This document shows positions 56,608 to 64,000 of a stretch of DNA of 64,000 nt, one piece after another (the first letter of the stretch is position 1; the number at the start of each line of letters is the position of its first letter). Under the pieces are notes generated by a model that saw only the letters and a list, made by a program, of their open reading frames with translations, was not told the DNA's origin and searched no databases. The position numbers and the translations under genes were made by a program. Source of the DNA: Verrucomicrobiota bacterium (GTDB lineage: Bacteria; Verrucomicrobiota; Verrucomicrobiia; Opitutales; Opitutaceae); contig JACTNC010000034.1 in NCBI GenBank assembly GCA_014584295.1, forward strand, positions 1 to 64,000. The letters are read 5' to 3'.

Positions 56608-56628
56608 ACTAATTTATTAAAAATTAGT
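56608..56628. promoter_or_regulatory. AT-rich inverted repeat upstream of fic
   Basis: ACTAATTT (56608-56615) and AAATTAGT (56621-56628) are perfect 8-bp arms with a 5-nt spacer, beginning 9 bp before the fic start codon. The patch is very AT-rich in GC-rich surroundings. Given the winged-helix-like end of the Fic protein, it could be a self-regulated operator or part of the promoter. Confidence 0.5.
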
Positions 56629-57318
56629 TTTTATCAACTCCTAAACCTGCCAACATTGAGACTGGGGCGAAGGAGGAGTCCTCCGACGGGAAAGAACATT
56701 GCCCAAGATCCTACCCGGAACGGACTCCCGCCCACTGCGCCGGCTCTCACGTCAAGGCGATCGAGAGTGCGGATTCTACCAGGCCAACGTTGAATGCGCA
56801 ATCGGCAGACGCCGTGCGGCCGGAATTCGACATGAACCGAATTTCAAGAACGCTTCTTTGGAAGCTGAGGGTGGCTCTATCCTGCTCTATCATGCATCCG
56901 CCCTGCCTTTTCCACCGATTCCACCTAGGCGAAATGACATTCCGCGGTCGCCAAAGACCGGGCTCATGGAATAGGTGTAGCATGGTCGCCGCTCCTGGTC
57001 TCCCTTTTCAGCCCAGCCACCTTCCTTGATCCGCTGCAAGCTCCCGCTACGCCCTGAGCTCAACCGGGCACGACGAAGCGTACCCCTCCAGGCTGATAGA
57101 GATGTCAATCGCCCATTCGGATGTAATGCACGGAGGAGGAGGCTTTGGAATCTGTGCGGTCTGTGAAGGTATGTGGTCAACTTGGATAGATACCGGCACG
57201 GTCAAGAATACCTTCAGCAATAGGTTCACCTGCCAGTTTCGCAGACATACCCCGGCACTCGCACGGGTACCACATTCCGAATCATGGAGCAATCGGCGCT
57301 CCACAGCCAAAGCGCGCT
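56629..57318. other. 690-bp stretch with no gene I can support
   Basis: Several short frames exist on both strands (largest about 150 codons), but none has a recognisable motif, and codon use looks random. It could hold the remains of a gene, or a non-coding RNA. It separates the Fic gene from the lipoprotein gene and may be a boundary of accessory DNA. Confidence 0.6.
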
Positions 57319-58479
57319 TCAATGCCCAAGGTCGGATGAGGTTGCCGGCACATAGGGGACCTCGGGGATGCCTTTCCAACGGTAAAGCGTGAGGTCCGCA
57401 GTCTGGCTGCCCTTGCTGCCGGAATTCTCGCAGATGTAGGTCAGTCCGCTTCCAACAGGCTGGAAACCGGTGTTGCCTTTCTGGTTCCATCCGCGAATGT
57501 CGGTCGCGGCGTCCCTCAGCCCGTCATCGGCTAGCGGGATCACAAGTCCTTTTTCAGTTCCGGAACCCGATTGATCTTTTACACCGATGAGGTCGCCACG
57601 CACGGGTTGCGTCCGGGCGTCGACGGCGAAAAGGAGATAGTTCGGAAACGCGGGCTTGGTGCCCTTGTACACACCCATGAACCAGCGCTGCTGCGACTCA
57701 TCATAGGCGAGGTTCTGAACGCCATAGGTGGTATTGCCTGTTCGCACAAAATACTTCCCGTGCACCTCGGCCGGGCCGCTATGGTGCGGCGCGGATTCGG
57801 TGAGGGGGCGTTCATAATGCGCCCAGTCGGAAATGTCATATTGAAGAAGGACCTGATGATCGTTGTCCGTCCGACTGGTGTTGGCATAGATGCCATAGGC
57901 GACAGTCAGCAGGCGAGGCCCGTCCGCGCGGCCGAACTCGGGACCAAAACTGACGCCGTCAATGCCCGAACAACCGTAACGATGATCCGGAGTCTTGGCG
58001 ATGTCTCCGTCGAACACGCCATCGCCGTTCATGTCAGCCGTGTAGTCCCGGGCGACCTCTGGCAGGAAAACGGTCCGAAAGATGTCCGAGCTACCCGCGT
58101 GCACGCCCACCTGGTTCAGCCGACCCACATCGATCACCGCAATGTAGAAGGATCGATCCTTCTTGTATTCGAGTGAGCCATACACGCGACCGTCGACCGG
58201 ATTAAAATCGAGGTCACCCAGATGTCCGGTCCAGCCAACCAGCGTGCCGACGAGCCTTCCGCTGAAATCGTACTTCGCGAGAAGGGTTGTGAACGAATAA
58301 TAGATGAATCCGCCACGAACATCGACCGCTATGCCCTGAACATGGCTCGTGGGCCAGGTGCCGCCATTCTGTTTGAGAGGCATGCGTGCGCTTCTTCCCT
58401 CTCCCGGGTTCGGTGAGTACGACGCAACACAGCCGACAAGCAGGAGGATTGGAAGCAGGGCCAGGGTTGTAATTTTCAT
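57319..58479 (-). CDS. Lipoprotein with beta-propeller-like repeats
   Basis: This 386-residue protein has a lipobox (LLLVGC, lipidated Cys17). The mature part looks like a beta-propeller: strands such as VQGIAVDVRGGFIYYSF, LGDLDFNPVDGRVYGSL, VQNLAYDESQQRWFMGV and DRSFYIAVIDV recur at spacings of 40 to 60 residues. A DMNGDGVFDGD turn resembles a calcium-binding loop. I do not recognise a specific family. It follows the second TonB receptor on the same strand by 185 bp, so it may be the outer-membrane partner or ligand-binding protein of that receptor. Confidence 0.75.
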   Translation of the reverse strand: MKITTLALLPILLLVGCVASYSPNPGEGRSARMPLKQNGGTWPTSHVQGIAVDVRGGFIYYSFTTLLAKYDFSGRLVGTLVGWTGHLGDLDFNPVDGRVYGSLEYKKDRSFYIAVIDVGRLNQVGVHAGSSDIFRTVFLPEVARDYTADMNGDGVFDGDIAKTPDHRYGCSGIDGVSFGPEFGRADGPRLLTVAYGIYANTSRTDNDHQVLLQYDISDWAHYERPLTESAPHHSGPAEVHGKYFVRTGNTTYGVQNLAYDESQQRWFMGVYKGTKPAFPNYLLFAVDARTQPVRGDLIGVKDQSGSGTEKGLVIPLADDGLRDAATDIRGWNQKGNTGFQPVGSGLTYICENSGSKGSQTADLTLYRWKGIPEVPYVPATSSDLGH

Positions 58480-58615
58480 TTCAGGAAGGGAACGGATTCC
58501 CGGAGGTGTCACAAGGGAATGGTCTGTTGCGGGTTCTCCTTACTCTCTTTCTCAATCAGGTCACGACGAAGCGCGACCGTCCAGTGCCATGAGTGTGTTT
58601 TGATTCAATGTTGGT

Positions 58616-58651
58616 CTGCGGAGCGGTCTCCTTCAAGAAGCCGCTCCGCAG
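58616..58651 (-). terminator. Perfect 11-bp stem-loop after the second TonB receptor
   Basis: CTGCGGAGCGG (58616-58626) and CCGCTCCGCAG (58641-58651) pair perfectly around a 14-nt loop, 13 bp past the stop of the TonB receptor on the minus strand. As in the other receptor gene (13619-13652), a strong stem without a T-run follows the receptor. Confidence 0.65.
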
Positions 58652-58664
58652 GAACATTTATCGG

Positions 58665-61600
58665 TCAGAACGAGCCCCTGATGCCAGCACTCCACAATGA
58701 ACCATAGACGTCGTAGAGATAAACGCGACCGGGAACGTTTGTGTACTGAATTGCCGGCTCGTTGAAGATATTGCGGCCCGAGAGCATGAGATCGAAATGC
58801 TTCGTGAGCTTGAATCCGGCACTCACATTCCACATCTCACGTGCGGCGAGCCAACGAATGCCCGTATTGTTGGTCGTGGGTAGATCGTTGATGTTTCCGA
58901 TGCGATACATCGTCGTCCATGTGCCGTTGATCTGGACGTTGAATCGACCGTAGCGGTAGCGCACGCCCCAGTTTGCCGCACGATTGGGCACATTGACGCG
59001 CTCACGATCGGCAATGACGCGAGTCATCGATCCGTAGAGGCTAAGGCCCTTGAGCGCACCCGGCAGGAAGGTCATCTGCTGACTGTACTCTGCCACAAGC
59101 CCCCTTGTCTTGAAGGTTCCCTCACCGTTGATCGTGCTGGTGAAGGTATATCCCGGATAGTCAGCGGGATTGAAACCTGCCTGCTCGGGATTGATCGGAG
59201 TAGCGGGTTGCTGGAGGTCGTTCACCGCGAGTTCGTAGTAGGACAGACCTACATTACCGGCAGGCTCGAGGGAATACATGAGGCCCGCATAGTACTTGGT
59301 CGAGTGCTCAGGTCTCAGTTCAGGATTCGGTATGCTGACAACCTGGGTATTGTCGTTGACCGTAACCACGCCACCAAGGTTGCCATAGTCGGGGCGGAGA
59401 ATGGACTCGCTGAAGGCGGCCTGCGCGGTCAGATTTTTCGTGATATCGTACTTCACTCCGCCGCTGAGGAACCAGTCGTCGTAGTTGCCGCTGCGGGTTT
59501 TCTGCTGTCCGTCTTTGAACTTATAACGGATTCCTTCGACGGTGTTCAGCGCATAACCGGCGGCAACGACTTCCTTGTCTGGTCGCACATCTGCCACGAG
59601 GGCTTCGGTCTTGGTCTTCTCGAAGCGCAGCCCAAGGTCAAACCGGGCGCGCCCATACTGACTCTGCCCTTCAATGTAAGCCGCGCTGATCTCTTCATTG
59701 ATCTTCTTGTTGTTCTGGAACTGGCGCGTTAGATTGCCCGTGGTGTCGGGCCTGAACCAATCCGGATGCTGCGTATAAATGTCGTACAGCCCATAGTTGC
59801 TGTCCGCCCGGAAGTTCTGGGCCGTGACATTCCCGCCCTTTCCATCAAGGCTCAGATCAAACTTATAGTTTTGCGTGGCAGGAATGATCGCCTCGGGTGC
59901 CGTCTGAGAGCCCGTGGGGCCAAGATACGTGAACGCCCGGTAGGCACCTTCGTTTGTCTTCCATTCGTTGGAGCGCTGTCCAAGGCCGGCCATAAGTGTG
60001 ACCGGAGTTCCGCGCACATTCAGCTGCTTCTTGAGGTCGAGGTTGCCCACAACCTGCTCGTTTGATGCATTGGACTCCGGATTGCGGACATTGATGCCGA
60101 TTGCATCGTCGCGATTCACGCTCGTGGGATCACCCCAAGGGCGACCAGCCGTTTGTTTGAGTGTCCATGTCGGTGAATCTTCCGATGGGCGATCGGCCGT
60201 AAACCCAATCCGGGTTATCCAGGTGTCCGTGCGCTGAAAGAAGCCCTTGCTGATGTCGCGGAACTTGAATTGCGACTTGGCATAACTGGGGCGGAAGCTC
60301 ACCTCCCATGTATCCCCCTTGTACTCAAGTTTGGGAGCAAGCAGGATGGCTGGGGTTCCCGCATAGCGATGGGAGTACTCGGTGCGGAAGCGAGGGCTGC
60401 TGCCACCGGTGACTGCTGCGCCCGTGGTGAAATTCACGGGATTGGCAACCAGGTGAGTGATTGTGCTGGACCCCGGCTGTGTTGCAACGGGCGCATAGAG
60501 ATACGTGTACTGGTTTACGTACTCGACATCATAGAAGGAGTACGTGCTGCGCCACGAAAGAGTCAGTTCTGGCGTAAGGCGGTAGTCCACGCTGAGGTTG
60601 GCCGCCTGGCGGGTGGTTTCTTTGGGACCCGGACGGAACATGATGTCATTCAACTGAGGATTGTCCGGTGTGACGGCAGGCTTCGTGGCTGTTGCGGCGG
60701 TGTTATAGTTGTAGCGCATCTGAACGCGGTCCTGCTGCACGAAATTGGCGTTGTAGCTCGTGTTGAACTCGACGCCGAGTCGGCCGTCGAGGAAGATGTC
60801 AGCATAGCCGAACTGGCCGGACGGAAAGATCCGCTTGTGTTTCTTGTCGTCGGGAAAGTATTCGCGCCGGAAATCGGCATCGGAGGTGCCCACGCCATAA
60901 ACCTGGAAGATGATGGAACGGCTCTTGCGCTGAAAGGCGTATTTGCTGCGCAGATTGATGGTGCCCGCTGGGGCGTCGGCGTCCATGCGGGCGGTCAGGG
61001 TATTGTTGAACTCGATGGCCTCGATACCCGTGATTGACATCTGCTCGAAAGAATTCTGGCGGCCCGCGTTGTTGTTTGACGTGGCGGTTGCCATGCGCGC
61101 TCCATCGGTGGTGAACGTGGCATACTTGGGGTCGAGACCGCCGATGCGAACCTGGGTGGCGTCCACTTCCGTGTAGTCGAGCGAGAGCCCCGGCATCGAT
61201 TTCATGAATTCACCCACGTCGCCCATGGTCAGCTCGCCGTAATTGTCGGCCGCGACGACATTCTTGGCGTTGAGCGAAACACGGCGCTCCATGATGGCTT
61301 TTGCCTGGCCGCTGCGCGTATCCGCCACCTCAAACTTTTCGAGCGTGATGACATTGTCACCGGTTGCGCCGTAGGAAAGCGCCTTAAGATTCAAGTCAAG
61401 GGCTGCCATCTGCCCGGCGACAACGGTCACCGTAGCCCGGGTTTCCTGAAGCCCGGTGTAGCTCGTCACAACGGTTGCTTCACCTGCAGGAATACCCGTA
61501 ATGACGTAGGCACCGCCATCGGTCGAATAGACCACCAGCGGGGTGCCTTCGACCCGGACCTCCGCGTTGCGGATGTACTCGTTTGTCGCAACGTTGAAGA

Positions 61601-61733
61601 CCCGGCCCCGAACGCCTCCGGTTGCCGTGGTTTGTGCATGCAGTGCAGCCGAAAGCGAGAGCAGAACTGCGAAGAGTTGGAGAAATCCTCGCGAAAGGGA
61701 TGCGGAGGAATGGACTGTTGTCAGGGAGCTCAT
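58665..61733 (-). CDS. TonB-dependent outer-membrane receptor with N-terminal carboxypeptidase-regulatory-like domain
   Basis: This 1022-residue protein has a signal peptide (about 1-34). A carboxypeptidase-regulatory-like domain covers about 40-115 (GVRGRVFNVATNEYIRNAEV). The plug (about 125-260) contains GELTMGDVGEFMKSMPGLSLD and DADAPAGTINLRSKYAF, known from the Opitutaceae/Caulobacter-type receptor branch, and the barrel ends with a terminal Phe (AGIRGSF). No SusD homologue is near, but a lipoprotein follows. Its ligand is unknown. It is divergent from a SorC regulator, which suggests sugar- or polyol-dependent control. Confidence 0.93.
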   Translation of the reverse strand: MSSLTTVHSSASLSRGFLQLFAVLLSLSAALHAQTTATGGVRGRVFNVATNEYIRNAEVRVEGTPLVVYSTDGGAYVITGIPAGEATVVTSYTGLQETRATVTVVAGQMAALDLNLKALSYGATGDNVITLEKFEVADTRSGQAKAIMERRVSLNAKNVVAADNYGELTMGDVGEFMKSMPGLSLDYTEVDATQVRIGGLDPKYATFTTDGARMATATSNNNAGRQNSFEQMSITGIEAIEFNNTLTARMDADAPAGTINLRSKYAFQRKSRSIIFQVYGVGTSDADFRREYFPDDKKHKRIFPSGQFGYADIFLDGRLGVEFNTSYNANFVQQDRVQMRYNYNTAATATKPAVTPDNPQLNDIMFRPGPKETTRQAANLSVDYRLTPELTLSWRSTYSFYDVEYVNQYTYLYAPVATQPGSSTITHLVANPVNFTTGAAVTGGSSPRFRTEYSHRYAGTPAILLAPKLEYKGDTWEVSFRPSYAKSQFKFRDISKGFFQRTDTWITRIGFTADRPSEDSPTWTLKQTAGRPWGDPTSVNRDDAIGINVRNPESNASNEQVVGNLDLKKQLNVRGTPVTLMAGLGQRSNEWKTNEGAYRAFTYLGPTGSQTAPEAIIPATQNYKFDLSLDGKGGNVTAQNFRADSNYGLYDIYTQHPDWFRPDTTGNLTRQFQNNKKINEEISAAYIEGQSQYGRARFDLGLRFEKTKTEALVADVRPDKEVVAAGYALNTVEGIRYKFKDGQQKTRSGNYDDWFLSGGVKYDITKNLTAQAAFSESILRPDYGNLGGVVTVNDNTQVVSIPNPELRPEHSTKYYAGLMYSLEPAGNVGLSYYELAVNDLQQPATPINPEQAGFNPADYPGYTFTSTINGEGTFKTRGLVAEYSQQMTFLPGALKGLSLYGSMTRVIADRERVNVPNRAANWGVRYRYGRFNVQINGTWTTMYRIGNINDLPTTNNTGIRWLAAREMWNVSAGFKLTKHFDLMLSGRNIFNEPAIQYTNVPGRVYLYDVYGSLWSAGIRGSF

Positions 61734-62025
61734 GTTGTCAGGGTTAAGGCTTGTGTAGGGAGGGAATGTGTTCGCTCAAAACGACGCTCGTGATGTGCGT
61801 GGGATCACCGGGGAAAACCACCTTTCCAAGGAAAAGGCTCTGGCGTTGAAATTTTCTCGAAGGCCATTGGGGTTTCGCTTGACTGAATATCTATTCAGCA
61901 TTCTGATGCTATTCCAGTCACGCCGAATCCGACATGTCAAGCGAGCCTTTCAGATTTTCACTTTTGCCGATGGCCAGCTATTGACTGCCCCCTCTCCCTT
62001 CACTCCTCCTCCACATCTATTCGCC
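61734..62025. promoter_or_regulatory. Divergent region with candidate SorC operator
   Basis: The 292-bp gap holds a 16-bp palindrome, CTGAATA-TC-TATTCAG (61883-61898), nested in a wider repeat in which GACTGAATA (61881-61889) is mirrored by TATTCCAGTC (61910-61919), one base longer. TTGACT (61879-61884) could be a -35 box toward the SorC gene. The palindrome is the best operator candidate in the window. Confidence 0.55.
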
Positions 62026-63015
62026 ATGTCGAGCACGTACTCCGATGACCGCCTACGCCTGGCAGCCCGCCTCTACTACATCGACGGGCTGGGCCAGAAC
62101 GAGGTCGCGAAATTCGTCAAGGTCTCCCAAGCGAAAGTCTCACGTCTCCTGGCCCTCGCTCGGGAGCGCGGAATTGTCCGTATCACGGTGTCGGACTACG
62201 ATCCGCGGCATCCCGATCTCGAGGCCCGCATTCGTGCACGTTTCGACCTGGACACCGTGGTTGTCATCAAGGCATTGGAAGGGCTCACGGCGACGGATCT
62301 CAGACGTGCGGTGGGCCACTTCGCATCGTCGACCCTGGATTCCCTCATCAAACCGGGCGACGTCGTCGCCATTGCGGGCGGGCGCACAATCTACGAGCTT
62401 GTCCATCACCTGCCGGAACCCCGCAACAAGGCCCTGACCGTTGTTCAGGCCATGGGCAGCGTGGACTCAACGGTCAGCGCCTTTGATGCGCAGGAGGTCG
62501 GGCGAATCGTCGCGCACCGTCTCGGCGGCAGCTTTCTCGCGCTCAATGTCCCCGCCTACATCCCGGAAAAACGCACGCGAGACGCCCTTCTGAAGCTGCC
62601 CCAGGTGCGTGCCGTGCACGACCACCTGGACCGCGCACAGGTGGCCATTGTCGGACTCGGCACCCTGGAGAATTCCGTCTTTGTGGAGCGCGGGGCGCTC
62701 ACGCCCTCAAACATCAGGGACCTTCGCGATGCCGGTGCCATCGGTGAAATGTGCGGACGTTTCTTTGATGCCAATGGGAACGAATGTGCGACGGTCTGGC
62801 GCGACCAGGTCATGAGCGCAGAGACCAGCCAGATCAGACGGATTCCACTGACGATCGGCGTTGTTTCCGGCAGCGATCGCTCCGCGGCAATTGCAGCCGC
62901 CATCCGGGGCCAGCTGCTGAAAGGCCTGATCATCGATGAATCAGGCGCCCTTGCGCTTCTCTCCCTTGAGCAACCGTCCGCCGCACCGAGAAAGTCGCGC
63001 TCAAAAAAGAAGTAG
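62026..63015 (+). CDS. SorC/DeoR-family sugar-binding transcriptional regulator
   Basis: This 329-residue protein has an N-terminal helix-turn-helix (about 8-50, LYYIDGLGQNEVAKFVKVSQ) followed by the SorC sugar-phosphate-binding domain (about 60-310, GDVVAIAGGRTIYELVHHL, AIVGLGTLENSVF). It probably responds to a phosphorylated sugar or polyol. ATG 62026 is used; the frame extends 86 residues upstream through the candidate operator, which rules against the longer form. It is followed after 40 bp by the dehydrogenase gene, likely in one operon, and is divergent from the TonB receptor. Confidence 0.93.
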   Translation: MSSTYSDDRLRLAARLYYIDGLGQNEVAKFVKVSQAKVSRLLALARERGIVRITVSDYDPRHPDLEARIRARFDLDTVVVIKALEGLTATDLRRAVGHFASSTLDSLIKPGDVVAIAGGRTIYELVHHLPEPRNKALTVVQAMGSVDSTVSAFDAQEVGRIVAHRLGGSFLALNVPAYIPEKRTRDALLKLPQVRAVHDHLDRAQVAIVGLGTLENSVFVERGALTPSNIRDLRDAGAIGEMCGRFFDANGNECATVWRDQVMSAETSQIRRIPLTIGVVSGSDRSAAIAAAIRGQLLKGLIIDESGALALLSLEQPSAAPRKSRSKKK

Positions 63016-63055
63016 ACACCGACAGCAATCCATTCCGGAAACCCGAATCATAACC

Positions 63056-64000
63056 ATGAGCGTTAAAGCGACTCCGTCGCTTCCTCCTCCTCCTCTCATT
63101 CCGCCTCCAAGGCAATCCATGTCCGAGGCGCTCGCTGCCGCATCGGAAACCAAGGAGTTGCTTGTGGCTCCGGGTGCCAGTGCTGCTGTTGTTGACGTTT
63201 TTCGCCGACAATTTCCAGGTCGCAAGGCAATCGTGGTTTGCGATCCCACGACGCATCGTGTCGCCGGGGAATCCGTCGATCAAAGGCTCCGTACCGCAGG
63301 GCTCGCAGAGCCCGCAGCGTACCTCTTAAGCGACCCCGACCTTTATGCCGAATTTCGATTTGTAGAGCAACTCGAGTCTATCCTACGTCAGACGCCTGCC
63401 ATTGCCGTAGCGGTCGGTTCGGGAACCATCAACGACCTTGTGAAGCTCGCTTCGCACCGAGTGGATCGTCCCTACCTGTGCGTCAGCACAGCAGCGTCGA
63501 TGGACGGCTACACGGCATTCGGCGCCTCCATCACTCACCGCGGGGCCAAGCAGACCTTCAACTGCCCTGCACCCCGCGCCGTCATTGCCGATCTTGAGAT
63601 CCTCCGACATGCGCCACCGGAAATGACGGCATCCGGATACGCCGACCTTCAGGCGAAAATCACGGCAGGCGCAGATTGGCTGATTGCGCATTCCCTGGGA
63701 GTTGAGCCCATCGAGCAGCGTGCCTGGGCCATTGTACAGGGCGGGCTTCGGGACGCGCTGGAGAATCCCGAGGGAGCACGTCGCGGTGAAATCAAGGCAA
63801 TCGGTGCGCTTGTGGAAGGACTGATGCTCGGCGGCTTCGCCATGCAGGGGACAAAGTCGAGCCGCCCCGCTTCCGGTGCGGAGCATCAGTTTAGTCACCT
63901 GTGGGACATGGAGCACCACACTCACCACGGCCTGGCTCCCTCCCACGGATTCAAGGTCGGCCTCGCCACGCTTGCGATCACCTCGCTCTACGAGGAAATG
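63056..64000 (+). CDS. Glycerol-1-phosphate dehydrogenase-like protein (AraM/EgsA type), incomplete at right edge
   Basis: The first 315 codons are present. The NAD-binding loop is GSGTINDLVK (121-130), followed by STAASMDGYT (144-153). The metal ligands fit the family: Asp197 (SGYADLQAK), His277 (SGAEHQFSHLW) and His297 (APSHGFKVG). The family interconverts dihydroxyacetone phosphate and sn-glycerol-1-phosphate and occurs in bacteria as AraM in pentose or polyol operons. An unusual Pro-rich lead (SLPPPPLIPPPR) precedes an internal ATG at 63119, which is the alternative start. It lies 40 bp after the SorC gene. Confidence 0.85.
   Translation, partial: MSVKATPSLPPPPLIPPPRQSMSEALAAASETKELLVAPGASAAVVDVFRRQFPGRKAIVVCDPTTHRVAGESVDQRLRTAGLAEPAAYLLSDPDLYAEFRFVEQLESILRQTPAIAVAVGSGTINDLVKLASHRVDRPYLCVSTAASMDGYTAFGASITHRGAKQTFNCPAPRAVIADLEILRHAPPEMTASGYADLQAKITAGADWLIAHSLGVEPIEQRAWAIVQGGLRDALENPEGARRGEIKAIGALVEGLMLGGFAMQGTKSSRPASGAEHQFSHLWDMEHHTHHGLAPSHGFKVGLATLAITSLYEEM

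Noticed and set aside
57047-57490. 147-codon minus-strand frame in the empty stretch
   Set aside because: It overlaps the lipoprotein C-terminus in another frame and has no recognisable motif.

Overview
The window looks like chromosomal DNA of a free-living Verrucomicrobium, most likely family Opitutaceae. The evidence is GC-rich coding DNA, large TonB-dependent receptors of the Opitutaceae type (plug regions with the PFEVSA and LAGTRIRT motifs) with no SusD partner, many secreted glycoside hydrolases, and a Cys-type sulfatase together with an anaerobic sulfatase maturase. The assignment rests on protein style, not on a marker gene.

Region 1 (1-17.5 kb) is a glucuronoxylan locus. After the cut-off end of an IS256-type transposase come a secreted GH10 xylanase, a LacI regulator, a divergent intracellular GH3 xylosidase/glucosidase with a GPH sugar symporter, then (minus strand) a TonB receptor, a GDSL esterase, a second GH10 and a GH115 alpha-glucuronidase. 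The logic is: debranch and cut xylan outside, import the products, finish them with GH3 inside, and control the set with LacI.

Region 2 (17.5-28.5 kb) holds ilvA, a secreted protein of six PPC modules whose DNA repeats are partly identical, an MgtC/SapB protein, a ribose-type sugar ABC transporter (binding protein, ATPase, permease) and a divergent anaerobic sulfatase maturase.

Region 3 (28.5-36.3 kb) is a Cu(I)/Ag(I) efflux operon: CusA, CusB, CusC-like TolC protein, and two small Cys/His-rich YHS/TRASH-like proteins, with a CopD-like membrane protein converging on it. All three methionines of the CusA metal site are present.

Region 4 (36.4-51.1 kb) carries a sulfatase, a penicillin-acylase-family amidase overlapping a membrane acyltransferase gene, a DegT aminotransferase, a YbdG-like mechanosensitive channel, and a second carbohydrate operon: GH36-like enzyme, an unassigned TIM-barrel-like protein, an esterase and a GH127 beta-L-arabinofuranosidase.

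Region 5 (51.3-64 kb) has a conserved hypothetical, a metallophosphoesterase with a YhaM-like exoribonuclease, an orphan GspF/PilC protein, tRNA-Gly(CCC), a Fic protein, about 0.7 kb with no clear gene, a lipoprotein and TonB receptor pair, and a divergent SorC regulator with a glycerol-1-phosphate dehydrogenase-like gene running off the right edge.

No rRNA, CRISPR array, prophage or replication origin was seen. All product calls are from reading motifs; no database search was run.
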